Source: Dastarcus helophoroides
Lineage: Eukaryota; Arthropoda; Insecta; Coleoptera; Bothrideridae
Assembly: GCA_028583605.1 (NCBI GenBank)
Contig: CM053337.1
Coordinates: 23,553,764 to 23,617,763 of the forward strand
Length of the DNA stretch: 64,000 bases
Reading direction: 5' to 3'
Position numbers and translations under genes: made by a program. This document shows, in pieces, positions 24,538 to 40,100 of the stretch; within the stretch, counting starts at the first letter, position 1, and every line of letters begins with the position of its first letter. The notes beneath the pieces are model-generated. The model was not told the DNA's origin. It made no database searches and saw only the letters and a program-made list of their open reading frames with translations.

Positions 24538-27500
24538 CAGTGGCGGCTAGTAGCTAAAATTAGAGGGGGTGCTGCGACGGCGTTTGTGTTAAAATTGTGT
24601 AAAAGTGTAAAAGCAAACGAGTTCAAAAAATTAATAACATAAACCACCTCTGTTGCTTCCCAATGAACCTCCAATAGAAATCTCAACTTTAGGAAAAGTC
24701 GAAAATGCAAAATTTCGAGGAAAAATTGGAATTTTGTGATTAAATAATGAATTTTGTCTGGTTTTTTAGAAAGTTTCCTGAGCTTGAAATATATATTTTT
24801 TAAAACGATATTTTTTTCTTTTTAAATATAAACTTTTTAAGAAAAATGTCGAATTAAAACTCAAAATTAAAGAAATAGTAAGAAAAATTTCTATTTTTAA
24901 AATTGTTCAAAGTTTTGAAACAAATTTCGAAAAAGAACTTGCAGTTCAATTACAAATAAATTCCAAAAATGTGAATTTTAATTACAAAGGATCGACTTTA
25001 AGCTGAAATATTTGATCTTTAAAGCTTCTCTGGTAACTTTTTTTTTAAATTACTAGAAAAAATTTAAATTAGAACATTAAATCGTCAATTAATTTTTTTT
25101 TAGATTTTTACTATTTTTAATCTTGAAATTTCGACTTTTCTAGAAATGTTGACTCATTTTTGAAAATTTCAATAATTCCTACTTTAAAAGTCGAAATTTT
25201 GAAAATATTTTTGACAATTAATTTATTTTTAAAAATTGTTTTTTTTTTTCATTGATTCCGACATTGCTATTTTTTCAAAAATTGTATGTAAAAATAACAA
25301 ATTTCAACTTTTTTCTTGAAATGTTGTCCGCTTTTTCTCCAAATTTTGGGCTTAATCTTTGAATTTTAATCTATTTTTTAACGAAATTTGACGGACTTGA
25401 CAATTCCGGGAATAAATTTAACAAATAAAAAAAACAGTTCTAGAAAAATTGAAAATTTCGATTCAGAATTTTCTTTGGTTCTATAATAGTGGTAAGTTTT
25501 TTTTTAGCGAAATATCAAATCGCAAAAAGTTAAAATTTAGAAGGTTCATTTTTCTTAAAATTCAATATTTTTCTCACAATTTAATATTTTTCTCAAAATT
25601 CTAATTTTTTCTGAAAATTTAATATTTTTCTGAAAATTTAATATTTTTGTCAAAATTGAAAACTTTTATTTTAATTTCTTCGTTTTTTCCCAAATTGTTG
25701 AAATTTTTGGAGAAACTTCATGGTTTTTTCTGAACATTTTTTGTTAAAATTTCTATATAAAGAATACATGAAAGCAATTACTTAACACGTACCTAATCGA
25801 TTTTAAAAATGTTAACCCCAAGCGGGGTGAAAAAGGATATTTAACTGAACATTAAAATTTAAAATTTTCTTTTACAAGCCAAAAATTGGGATTTGAAAAA
25901 CAATTTTGTTCGAACAATGCAACATTTAAAAAGTCGAAATTTTCGAAAACCTGAAAAAAATTTTCGAAACGAGACGCATTTTTAAGTCCTAAGGGGATGA
26001 CAAACGGTATTATTGAATATTAAAAGATGTCAGCACTTTCTAAAATAATTTTGGCTCAACAAGACAAAATTTCGACAGTTAACATTTCGATAGGTAACAT
26101 TTTGAAAAAACTGTAAAATGTTTTAAAAAGGTCGAAATTTTTAAAAAGGATCTTAATTTTTAAATCAGGACGAAATTTTAAAAAAGGTCCAAATTTAAAA
26201 AAATCGAAATCAAAAAAAAGTTTTCAAATAAAAGCCGAAATTTAAAAAAAGAGCCGAAATTTCAAAAATAAGTTGTAGCTTTCAAAAGAAAAGTCCTTTC
26301 AAAAGAAAAAAAAAATCAAAACTTCAAGAAAAGATCGATAATTTAAAAAATAACTGGAATTTTTAATAAAAACGAAAATCATCAAAAATCAAAATTTTCC
26401 AAATGTTGGAAAATCGAAATTTTCCAAATTTTGGTAAATCGAAATTTTCCAAAATTTGGAAAAAACGCCACATCAGAATAATTGAAATTAATCGGAAAAA
26501 ATCAAACTTTTCAAAAGGGTCAAAATTTTGAAAGATTCAACACTTAAAAAAAGTTTAAATTTCCACAAAAAGTAAATATTTAATAAAGCCGTAGGTTTTC
26601 AAAACAGTAATATTTTTGTAAATGTCTAAATTGTCAAAAAAAGTTAAAATTGGGAGAACAAATCAAATATTTGAAAAATGGTCAGATTTCACAAAAATAA
26701 ATTGTAAAATGCGGAATTTTTTGAGGTTGACATTTTGCAATTAAATCGAAAATGTCAGAAGTGCCGAAATTCTCACAAAATATCAAAATTTCTAGGAACA
26801 TACGAACAAAATTCTTAACAAAAGTGGAAATTTTCGAATGAAATCAAAATTCTGAAATAGGTCAAAATTTTAAAAGATTCCAATTTTCGTAGAAAGAAAA
26901 TCGAAATTTCGAGAAAAAATTTGAAATATCTGTACAAAAAAGTCGAAATTTTAGGAAAATAATCTATCGGTTATTAGTTGTTTTAAAGAAAAATATCAAA
27001 ATGCGGAAGCAATGGAAAATTTTCCTAACATTTTTTGGGTTCTTTCCAAATCTTTGACATTTTTACAGAAATGTCGTGATTTTTTTCTAAAAGTTTTTAG
27101 TCAAAATTATAAAATGAACTTTAAAATGTCAAAATGCTGTGGAAAACCTAACATTTTCAAAGCAAATTAGAGAAACATAAAAAATTAGAAGTTGAAATTT
27201 CCAGAAAAATTTTAAGAAAAAAATTTGCTGGAAAAGTAGTTTCGAGAAAATTTATTGGTATAATATATTTAGGAAAATAAAAACTTTCCCAACAAAAAAA
27301 AATCAAAATATTAGAAAAAAATAAAAATGTTTCTACAATATAGTAGAAATTGCAAAATCAGGTAAAAACGGGAAGATTTGGTATTATTTTTTTCAGAGAA
27401 ATAACAAAATGCGAGAAGAGTTGGATTTAGATTGCTTCGTGAAATTTTCATTAGTTTCTCAAAATTTTGATACTTTTAGAGAAATTTAACCTTTTTTTTT

Positions 27501-27717
27501 TAAATTTCAATTCTTTCTCGAAATATTAATTTCTTTATCAACAGATTTAGAAAAATTAATTTTTGAAAATGCATTTTTCATCAACATTAGAAATAAAGTA
27601 GATTTTAGAAAGAAATATGAAATTTTTATAAAAGAAATCAAAGAAAATTTAAAATTTCTATAAAAACGTGTTAAGGAAAAGTTTTCAAAAAAGACCAACA
27701 TTTTGAGAAAAAACAAA
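24538..27717 (+). mobile_element. Nested family A-type element C1 (right end deleted)
   Basis: Begins CAGTGGCGGCTAGTAGC, then GGGGGTGCTGCGACGGCG, the same ends as family A. Its left flank ATAATCTG (24530-24537) is the reverse complement of the CAGATTAT duplication that brackets C2. The right terminus and adjoining B sequence are missing: AGAAAAAAC at about 27712 joins directly to AAATAAAAATGAATTC, which in B2 lies outside the insertion. The body changes polarity internally (T-strand, then A-strand units). Confidence 0.82.
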
Positions 27718-28082
27718 TAAAAATGAATTCAGTACAAAGTTTAATTGCACAGCCATTCTGTAACCGATCTATGTCGAAAAAACTAGAAATTAAGCGACGT
27801 GGATGATCAATTCCAGACTTAAATATTGTGCAGACCGTGTTTTGTAAAAAGCGAACTTTTAACAGAAATAGTTCGCGAAGCTAAAGAAGTACCTATGTGA
27901 CATTGTTATCTGCTAAGGTAAAGAACGATTCAGTTTCATTGGCCATTTAATTGCAGCAACCTTATTTTTTTCTAAAAAGTTTAACCAACAGAACAGAACC
28001 AACATAAAATCACTTTTCCCGAAAAGAATTTTAAAGAAACCGCTAAGGTTTGTCAATTTTTTAATTTACAAAAACTAACAGC

Positions 28083-28310
28083 TGAATTATCTGTAATTTA
28101 CGAAACAGAAAAGTTTAAATCGGCTTTTGGTTTACTTGTACTCTATAACATTATTTCAGAAAACAGTGAGCTTAGTGAAACTCTAAATCTTTTAAAAATC
28201 TTGATAACTATTCCAATTTCTTCTTCTGAAGCAGGGTGGTGCTTCTCCAGTCTGGAAAGAATACTTTTTAAAAAAATACATTATACCAGGAAAGATTGTC
28301 CGCATTAACG
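28083..28310 (+). pseudogene. hAT transposase C-terminal (dimerisation) remnant
   Basis: About 75 codons read ELSVIYETEKFKSAFGLLVL, then LNLLKILITIPISSSEAGWC and FSSLERILFKKIHYTR before a stop. The block LL-K-I-L-x-T-I-P-(I/V)-S-S-(S/A)-E-x-x-(F/W)-S-x-L is the hAT C-terminal dimerisation segment, as in ZMYM1/Hermes-like transposases. Upstream sequence (27730-28080) contains more decayed coding with stops; MNSVQSLIAQPF at 27732 may be a relic of its start. An equivalent inactive copy lies on the minus strand of B2 near 43130-43340. Confidence 0.75.
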
Positions 28311-28618
28311 ATATCTTCAAAGAAAAGGACTTAATTGAAGGAATAATCGACTTCAGTAAAAAGTTATTGATAAATTTGCAGCTGCCAAAGATCGTCCGTC
28401 GTATGGACGTCCTCTTCTTTTTCTTTCTGTTTTTGGCGAATATAAAAAAAGGAGAATTTTAGCAATATACTATATATGTATAACATATATCAATTTAAAC
28501 TCCTAAATATCTCTTAATTCCTCCAGCTTAATTTAAAATTTCCAGTTTCGGCACATTTTTGCCAATGTCTCTTTGCAACCCCCAAATTTTATTAGCACCA
28601 GCCGCCACTGGATCCCAT

Positions 28619-29045
28619 CCATTAATTTGTTAATTAACATGATCATGAACACACTACTATTACGTACCAGGCAAGGGTGATTATTTATAAAGTTTGTGGT
28701 ATTTCAGTTGCATGGTAAACATAGATAATCTTGTTAATGCAATGCACAACAGGAAATGTAATTGACAATTTCCCATAAAACGATTTACTCTTAAACAATT
28801 CTCTCTATGCAAATGTGCCCGTTCAAACTCGCTAATGACCATCCAAAGCAAATACGTATAAATTACGTTTCAAATAACAGTTGCAATTTAAACCCCGTTT
28901 GTAAAAAAATAATCGGAAAACTCATATACCTAAATCACTCGAGTTTTTGTGTTAGTGCAGATCAAATTTAATTTCGATTTGGACATAAATTCGTAACACA
29001 CGGTCAAAATTTTTGTTCAACAGACGACAAACCCAAAAATAATAT
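28619..29045. other. Intron, single-copy
   Basis: Ordinary AT-rich sequence between element B1 and the solo LTR. No repeat or coding signal was seen. Confidence 0.4.
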
Positions 29046-29403
29046 TGTTACGGGCTTATCGGTTCGAGATTATTATTAACACGTGAATTGAATAAGACCC
29101 ACTTTATTAGCAGACTAAACTCGGAGCACTACAACTGAATAATAAACTCACCTATTTGCTTTAAACTACTAATTCACTAATTACACTGACTGACTCTAAC
29201 TGACCCTAGGGAAAGCTGACCGCCTTATATAGTTTTGGCTCCCGGGTTCTAGAAAAATCACGCAGATAAGGCTTATCGTTTGCCGAAATTTCTGAAACGC
29301 TTATCTGCCGTTTGTTTCATTATCGCGGCCGCTTTCCCCTCATCAGGTCTTTCTAGAAACTTTTCTTACGCACTAAATTCTATTCTATTTACATTGCGTT
29401 ACA
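29046..29403 (-). repeat. Solo LTR (358 bp) of an LTR retrotransposon
   Basis: On the minus strand it begins TGTAACGCAATG and ends GCCCGTAACA, flanked by a 4-bp duplication ATAT (29042-29045 and 29404-29407). It has LTR promoter and polyadenylation signals in the right order: TATATAAGGCGGTC (TATA box), then AATAAAGTGGG near the 3' end. No internal retrotransposon sequence adjoins it, so it is a recombination-derived solo LTR. A diverged relative lies at 63237-63555. Confidence 0.8.
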
Positions 29404-29472
29404 ATATTTTTGAAATGAACACTTCTTTAGGCACGTTGAGAAATTTTGGATAGGGATTAAACGTATGGTTTG

Positions 29473-29560
29473 GCGTCAACACCATGCATCACCATCAAGC
29501 ATCACCATCACGCGTCACCTTCACGTGTTACCAACATGCTTTAAGAGTACCTTATACTAC
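29473..29560. repeat. CATCACCATCA short repeat block, copy 2
   Basis: The sequence has imperfect CATCACCATCA units and the same right flank (ACCAACATGCTTTAAGAGTA, then CTTATAC) as 11295-11374. Confidence 0.6.
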
Positions 29561-32545
<2,985 letters not shown>

Positions 32546-32719
32546 TGTTAGAGCGAGACAATCAAAATACCTTCATCCTATTAAATGAAACAAATAATAG
32601 TTAGTTGTGTTAGCAACCGTTTTTTAGAAAGTTGTATGTTATGTATAAAAACGTGAATATATTTGTACTTTGTTAATCTGTATTGCCATATAACTTAAAT
32701 AAGGACCATCATTGAAACA
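32546..32719 (+). repeat. Copia 5' LTR
   Basis: Begins TGTTAGAGCGAGAC and ends ATTGAAACA. It contains TATGTATAAAAACGTG, a likely TATA box, near its middle. Confidence 0.95.
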
Positions 32720-32733
32720 GGTTATGGGCCCAG
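32720..32733 (+). promoter_or_regulatory. Copia primer-binding site (initiator tRNA-Met)
   Basis: GGTTATGGGCCCAG directly follows the LTR. Copia elements prime with an internal fragment of initiator tRNA-Met using this kind of sequence. Confidence 0.8.
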
Positions 32734-32829
32734 AATAACGCTAAGTGTTAATTTAAGTGGGAAGTGGTAAATTAATAACATTTTGAGAAAAAGCTGACAC
32801 TGACGTAACGCACTTGTCAAGTGTGAATC

Positions 32830-35800
32830 ATGGAATTCCAAGCAGGAAGCATCTCGCATATTCCAGTGCTATCGAGAGACAATTATGATACGTGGAAATT
32901 ACGAATGCAAGCTCTAATGACAAAGAATAAAACATGGGCATACGCCAACGGACAGAAAGTAAAGCCTTCAGCACCTCCTGCAGCGATAGAAGCATGGCAA
33001 GAAAAGGACGATAAAGCCAAAGCAGATTTGTATTTAGCGATTAATGACGCTGAATTAAAACAAGTCAGAAATTGTCTTACAGTTAGGGAAATTTGGTTGA
33101 AATTGGAAGCCATATTTGAATCAAAAGGTCCGGCCCGGAAAGCATCACTTTGGAAGCGTCTCATAACGCAAAGGTTAGAAGAAAAAGGCGATGTACAACG
33201 TCACCTAGAAGAATTTCTCGACGTCATTAATAAACTCTCTGAACTATCAATCGAAGTCTGCAGCGAATTACAGTCCATTATCATGTTACACAGTCTACCC
33301 GAAAGTTTCGAAAACTTCAGATGTGCTATTGAATCACGTGACAACTTGCCAGATCCCGAAATCATCAAGATAAAAATTTTAGATGAGTCTGCAACGAGAA
33401 AGCAGCGCTCTCAAAATGACAACCAAGACGCATTGTTAGCACGAAACTCGTCACACAAACGAAAAGTTCAAGCAAAAAAGGAACCAAACTCAAGCGGGTA
33501 TTTTAAATTTAAATGTCATCGTTGTAGAAAGGTGGGTCACAAAGCAGCTGAATGTACCCAAAACACAGTAAACAACAATGGAAGGCGTCCAGAACGACGT
33601 AAGAAAGCCACCATTGCGGAAGATGTGTCATTTTCTGCATTTACCGCGGAAGAACTTGCTTACAACGGCGAAAAAAATAATCGCTGGTGTCTAGATAGCG
33701 GATGTACTTCACATTTGTGTAATGACGAAGAAAAGTTTTTCGAAATTGTAAACTCAGATAGTGGAAAACTGAAATTAGCGAACCACGCGTCAGCCGAAGT
33801 TACCGCGAAGGGCACGGTGAGAATTTCTGCTCCAGTGAGCAATAAGGTCAAGAATTTCAAGCTGAAAAATACGTTGCACGTACCTGACTTACGAACGAAT
33901 CTCATCTCAGTTTCGAAAATCGTCGACAACGGAAATATCGTGAACTTCGACAAAAAGCAAGCTATGGTAACAAATTGCGATGGAGAAGTATTGCTGGTTG
34001 CCTACAGAAAAGGCGACCTATATTATATTGAAGAAACTAACCCCAAACATGCTTGCGCAATTACGACTGAGAGTACCAAATCAAAATTAATGGAACGGAA
34101 CCAGAAATTTGGTCATTTAAATCGAAGCGACTTGGTAGAAATGCAACGGAAAGAAGCTGTATTAGGTCTAGATTTGGGAAACGACAAATCAATGCCACCA
34201 TGCGAAATTTGTCTGGAAAACAAACTTACAGCGCAACCATTTCCAAAACATAGAGAGAGAAGTAGTGAACTTCTGAATATCGTTCACACTGACTTGTGCG
34301 GACCATTTCGCACGGAAAGCATGGGAAAAGCGAAATATCTTATGACATTCACCGATAATTTCTCACTCTGGAGTGAAGTACGATTTCTGAAAACGAAGGA
34401 TGAAGCTCTTCAAGTGTTTAAAGACTACAAAGCTCTCGTAGAAAACCAAACAGGGAAGAAAGTGAAAGCTGTTTAATCTGACAATGGGGGCGAATTCTGT
34501 AGCAACGAATTCAATGCATATTTAAAAAGCCAAGGAATTCATCACCGACTGACAATCAAGCACACGCCACAACAAAACGGGGTAGCGGAACGAAAGAATC
34601 GCACTCTGGTCGAAATGGCACGCTGCATGCTGTCTCAGTCGAGGCCACCACAGTCATTTTGGGCAGAAGCAATTGCAACTGCAAATTACACTAGGAATCG
34701 CTGTATCACGGACGTATTAAACGGAAAAACGCCATTCGAACTGTGGAAGAATAGGCGACCAGACGTGACGCACTTCAGAACATTTGGCGAAGAAATCTAT
34801 ACGCTCGACAAGAATCCAAAGAAGGGAAAGTTCGATAAGCGCGGTCTGAAGGGCACATTTGTTGGATACGACGGACAATCCAAGGGATATCGAATCTGGA
34901 TACCTAGTCTTCAAAAGGTAATTGTTGCCTGTGACATAAAATTCACTAATAGTATGTTTAAGGGGGAGAATATTGCAACATCTGGTCATTCTAATCGAGT
35001 TCAACGACCTGAAGATGCCCAACCAAGGTTCATTGAACTTCTCATCGACTCCGACGAAAAGCCCACACCTGCCGAACATACACCGAAGGAATACGATATT
35101 GAAGAAGAGGTCAAGGAACTCCCGGTGGTTAATCCCAAACCTCAACAAGCTATCAAAAGAAGACCTGGCCGTCCAAAGAAAGTGAAGACAGGTCAACCCG
35201 GCCGTCCGAGGAAACAATACAATCTGATCAAGTCTGCAAGCCAAGAAGAAACATCGGAAATTGAATCAGACGAACACTATTCTAAAAATTCGGCTGATGA
35301 AATTGAGAATTTCGAAACGAATTTCGCATATATGACTGAAACCTCTTGGAAAAACGCAATGAATGGGCCAAACTCAGAAGATTGGAAAAGCGCCATCGTT
35401 GATGAAATAGAATGTCTCATTAAAAATGACACTTGGAACATCGTCGATCGTCCAAGAAATAAACAAGTCATCGGCTGCAGAACAATACTACGAAACAAGT
35501 CTAATGCTGATGGAAGCATCCAGAGAAGAAAGGCTCGGGTAGTCGCAAATAGTTTCACGCAACAACCCGGCGTAGACTTTCACGAAACATTTGCTCCCGT
35601 GGCACGACTAAGTTCCGTCAGATTGCTGTTAGCATTATCAGCCGAATTCAACCTGAAAATTCACCAATTTGACATCACCACAGCATATTTAAATGGAACA
35701 ATTGATGAAGAAATTTACATGGAGAAACCACAACTCCTTGTTGAATTATTGCAAGAAATTATAAAACGAAACGGAAATAACTACATAGGCGTTCGTGCAA

Positions 35801-36960
35801 AGAAGATGTTAAACGAAATTACAAAAGGCGATAAAGTCTGTCAAATCAAGAAGGCACTGTATGGACTCAAGCAAGCTGGTCATCAGTGGAACAAACGATT
35901 TGACGAAAAACTGCAAAGAATGGAGCTGAAACCAACCAACGCAGATCCCTGTGTATATTATATGAAACGAGGGGGCGAATTGATAATCGTCTTAATTTAC
36001 GTTGACGATGTACTCGTTGCATATAATAAAACATCGAATCTGAACTTCATTAAAAACGAACTAATGCAAGATTTTGAATTGAAAGATCTTGGCGACGTAA
36101 AGTATTGTTTAGGAATCGAGATCTTGATAGGAAATTGCATAACAATGTCGCAATCAAGTTATATTCGAGAGATATTACATCAATTTGGAATGGAAAATTT
36201 AAACCCAGTGTCAACTCCCATGGAGCCTAATAAGAAACTCGCAAAAGAAGAAAACCCAGAAGAATGCGATGTTAAGAAACCATACCGGGAATTAATTGGA
36301 GCACTAAACTACTAAGCGGTAGCTACCAGGCCTGATATTTCTTATGCGTTGAGCTACCTAAGCCAGTTTAACACATGTTACGAAGAAGAACACTGGAAAG
36401 CTGCAAAGCGAGTCCTGCGATACCTGAAGGGAACCATCGACTACGGCATCGTTTACAGAAGAGGTCCTGGAAACCTGAAAGGCTTCGTAGACGCAGATTG
36501 GGCTGGTTGTCAAAGCGACCGAAGGTCCTATCCAGGTTTCGCATTCACAAAGAACAATGCCACAGTGTGCTGGGAATCAAGAAAGCAAAGAACAGTTGCA
36601 CTGTCCTCAACTGAATCCGAATACATGAGTCTAACAGAAGCTGCTCGCGAGGCCTTTTATCTAAGAACATTCTTATCAGAAATCGGGTTCCAACAAACCG
36701 CAACAACTGTAATTGCTAACGACAACAGAGGGGCTCAACTACTCGCACGAAACCCAGTATTCCACGGAAGATCGAAACATATTGATGTAAGACATCATTA
36801 CGTGCGAGAAATCTTGAAAAGTGGACACATCGAGCTGGAATATATTCCAACCTCCGAGATGGCAGCCGACATCTTCACGAAAGCACTCCCAAGGGAAAAA
36901 CACCATAAATGCATGGAGTTATTGGGAATATTGAAGGTCGACAGCGACATCACAACGTAG
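32830..36960 (+). pseudogene. Copia Gag-Pol polyprotein with two in-frame stops
   Basis: A single frame of 1377 codons from ATGGAATTCCAAGCAGG to TAG, broken only by TAA at 34474-34476 (codon 549) and TAA at 36313-36315 (codon 1162). Domains in order: copia Gag (DNYDTWKLRMQ, residues 17-27); zinc knuckle CHRCRKVGHKAAEC (about 229-242); protease WCLDSGCTSHL (about 286); GAG-pre-integrase/HHCC region (FGHLNRSDL ... CEICLENK); integrase catalytic core (HTDLCGPF, then SDNGGEF just after the first stop, and PQQNGVAERKN); a linker with two AT-hook-like GRP motifs (about 777-796); RT with QQPGVDFHETFAPVARL and YVDDVLVA (YVDD at 1057-1060); RNase H DADWAGC, STESEYMSL, RSKHIDVRHH. The stops fall in integrase and just before RNase H. 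Each could come from a single base change, so the copy is only recently inactive. Confidence 0.93.
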
Positions 36961-36982
36961 AGGCATTTCATTCGAGGGGGAG

Positions 36983-37156
36983 TGTTAGAGCGAGACAATC
37001 AAAATACCTCCATCTTGTTAAATGAAACAAATAATAGTTAGTTGTGTTAGCAACCGTTTTTTAGAAAGTTGTATGTTATGTATAAAAACGTGAATATATT
37101 TGTACTTTGTTAATCTGTATTGCCATATAACTTAAATAAGGACCATCATTCAAACA
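36983..37156 (+). repeat. Copia 3' LTR
   Basis: TGTTAGAGCGAGAC ... CATTCAAACA, 174 bp. It differs from the 5' LTR at three sites near position 28-37 and one near the end. Confidence 0.95.
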
Positions 37157-37161
37157 AAAAA

Positions 37162-40100
37162 TGCAATTTTTTTTTCTCTGGAATACTTCGGGTTTTTAAA
37201 AGTTCAACGATTTTTCTAAGCTTTCAATTTTTTACAATTGCTCTTTTCGAAATTTTACAATTTTTCACAAAATTTAAATTTGTCTAAAAATTTCAGTTCT
37301 GGGTTTCAATCTTTCGTCGAAATCCGACGTTATTTTTCTGAAATTTTATCTTTTTTGAGAACTTTTGATAAATTCATTTTTTTTAAATTTCTTTCTTTTT
37401 CTCAATTTTTTTCGAAATCACTTGCTTCACGTTTTTTTTTATTTTATCTTTTTTGAGAACTTTTAACAAATTCATTTTTTTAGAAATACCTTTTTTTCAA
37501 AATTCTGTTGTTTCTGGAGATTTAAATTTTATTTCGAACTAAATTCATCTATGTTCAAATCTCAAAATTTAATTTTTTTTCCTTAAAATTTGACTTTCTC
37601 TGGGAAATTTTGACCTTCTTTTAAAATTCAATACTTTTCTCAAAACTGAAAGTTTTATCTACATTTTCTCTTCTTTCAAAATTATATTACCAATTTTCTC
37701 AAAATTTGATTTATCTGAAAATTTGGATTTTTTTTTAATTCGTTTTGTTCTCCAAATTTTAACTTATTCTTAAAATTTAACTTTTTCTGGAATATTGCAA
37801 GTTTTTTATTTTTTTCTTCGCTGAAAAACTTCGACTTCTGAAAAAGTTCGACAATTATTTTAAAGTTTTTTTCAATTTGTTTAACATTTCTTCGGCCCAG
37901 TTTGGAAATATTTAAATTTTTATGGTTTGTTGACAATTTTATAAACAGTTTTTGAAATGCGACTACGTGATATTTAAATTTATTGAAAAACATAATATTT
38001 CCGGTCAATAAGGGTCTACCATGAAGAATAATTATTTTAAAGCTTTTAATTTATTACAATTTCTCTTTTCGAAATTCTACAATTTTTCACAAAATTTAAA
38101 TTTGTTTAAATATCTCAGGTTTTTAAATTTGTTCTGCAAATTTCAATCTATTGTCAGAATTCGAAGTCTTTCAAAAATTCTTCATTTTTTGAAAACTTTT
38201 GACGAATTCATTTTTTTCGAAATATATTTTTTAAAAAAATTAAGCTTTTTCCAGAAATTTCAACTTTTATTTCGAACGAAATTCATCTATTTTCAAATCT
38301 CAAATTTTGATTTTTTTAAAAATTTAGTTTTCTCTGGGAAATTTTGATCATTGTTTAGGTACAATACTTTTCTCGAAACTGGAAGTTTTATCGACATTCT
38401 CTTTACTTTCAAAATTATTTTGGCAATTTTCTCAAAATTCGAATTCATCAGAAAATTTTGTCTTGTTCTCAAAAACTTTGCGTTTTTTGAGTACTTTTCA
38501 CGAATTCATTTATTTTCGAAATTTTTTTTTTCAAAATTAAGCTTTTTCCAGAAATTTCAACTTTTATTTCGAACGAAATTTATCTATTTTCAAATATCAA
38601 ATTTTGATTTTTTTTTAAATTTGGCTTTCCGTGGGAAATTTTGACCATTTTTTAGGTACAATACTTTTTTCTAAACTGAAACTTTTATCGACATTCTCTT
38701 TTCTTTCAAAATTATTTTGGCAATTTTCTCAAAATTCGAATTCTTCAGAAAATTTTGTCTTGTTCTCAAAAACTTTGCGTTTTTTGAGTACTTTTCACGA
38801 ATTCATTTATTTTCGAAATTTTTTTTCAAAATTAAGCTTCTTCCAGAAATTTCAACTTTTATTTCGAACGAAATTCATCTATTTTCAAATATCAAATTTT
38901 GATTTTTTTTAAAATTTGGCTTTCCGTGGGAAATTTTGACCATTTTTTAGGTACAATACTTTTTTCTAAACTGAAAGTTTTATCGACATTCTCTTTTCTT
39001 TCAAAATTATTTTGGCAATTTTCTCAAAATTCGAATTCTTCAGAAAATTTTGTCTTGTTCTCAAAAACTTTGCGTTTTTTGAGTACTTTTCACGAATTCA
39101 TTTATTTTCGAAATGTTTTTTTCAAAATTAAGCTTCTTCCAGAAATTTCAACTTTTATTTCGAACGAAATTCATCTATTTTCAAATATCAAATTTTGATT
39201 TTTTTTTAAAATTTGGCTTTCCGTGGGAAATTTTGACCATTTTTTAGGTACAATACTTTTTTCTAAACTGAAAGTTTTATCGACATTCTCTTTTCTTTTA
39301 AAATTATTTTGGCAATTTTCTCAAAATTCGAATTTATCAGAAAATTTCGTCTTGTTCTCGAAATTTCAAATTTCTTCTTAAAATTTAAATCTCTGTGAAA
39401 AATTACACATTTTTTGTCGAAATTTCGAATTTTTCTTAAACCGTTGACATTTTTCTTGAAATTTTTCCTAAAATTTGACTTTGTTCTTCTTTATTAAAAA
39501 ATTTCGAATTTTTTAAAGTTTGGCAAATTTTTTTAAGCTTCCAGTTTATTTTTACAATTTCTCCTTTTGATATTCTATAGTTTATGAAAAAATTCAAATT
39601 TGTTTAAAAATTTCAGGTTTTCAATTTGTTCTGGGTTTCAATCTATTGCCAAAATCCGACGTTATTCTTGTAAAATTTTACCTTTTTTGAGAACTTTTGA
39701 TAAATTCATTTTTTTTAATTTCTTCCTTTATCTCAATTTTTTTCGAAATCAGTTCCTTTTTCTCAATTTTTTGGAAGTCTCCTTCTTTTCCTCAATTTTT
39801 TCGAAATTTCTTCCTTTTTCTCAAAACGCGTTTTTTTCTGGAAATTTCAGCTTTTATGTCGAACTTTAATATATGCTGTTTCTATAAATTTAGATATTTT
39901 TTCTCACAACAATAATTCAACTTTTTTCACGAAATTTTAAGGCTGTAGAAAATTTAGAAATAAAAAAGTCAAAATCATGAGAAAAATATTCTTTAAAAAT
40001 GTCGACTTTCCAAATTGGTATTTTTCTAGGAATTTCAAAATTCATTTGTTTTTTTCAAAATCTTAATACAAATTAATTAAAAATTTCGAAAAAATTCTTC

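Larger units (their letters stand above)
24190..28610 (+). mobile_element. Family B hAT transposon copy 1, with nested element C1
   Basis: Ends CAGTGGCGGCCAGTGCT ... AGCACCAGCCGCCACTG are flanked by a perfect 8-bp duplication GATCCCAT (24182-24189 and 28611-28618). The right part carries the C-terminal segment of a hAT transposase. The left 350 bp and the right 0.9 kb belong to B; the middle, 24538 to about 27717, is the nested C1 insertion. The same composite is found inverted at 42818-47305. Confidence 0.88.
32546..37156 (+). mobile_element. Ty1/copia retrotransposon, recent insertion
   Basis: 4611 bp with 174-bp LTRs at both ends (four differences, about 2.3 percent), flanked by a 5-bp AAAAA duplication (32541-32545 and 37157-37161; not very informative in A-rich DNA). 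It has a tRNA-iMet-type primer-binding site, one long gag-pol frame and a polypurine tract CGAGGGGGAG (36973-36982). Domain order (integrase before RT) shows copia. It lies in antisense to the host gene. Confidence 0.95.

Noticed and set aside
34717..35244. 175-codon minus-strand frame in copia
   Set aside because: Antisense shadow of the polyprotein.
38021..39198. Series of 90-110-codon Phe/Leu/Ser-rich frames
   Set aside because: Copies of one frame in a 297-bp tandem repeat of T-rich DNA; no start context, domain or codon bias.
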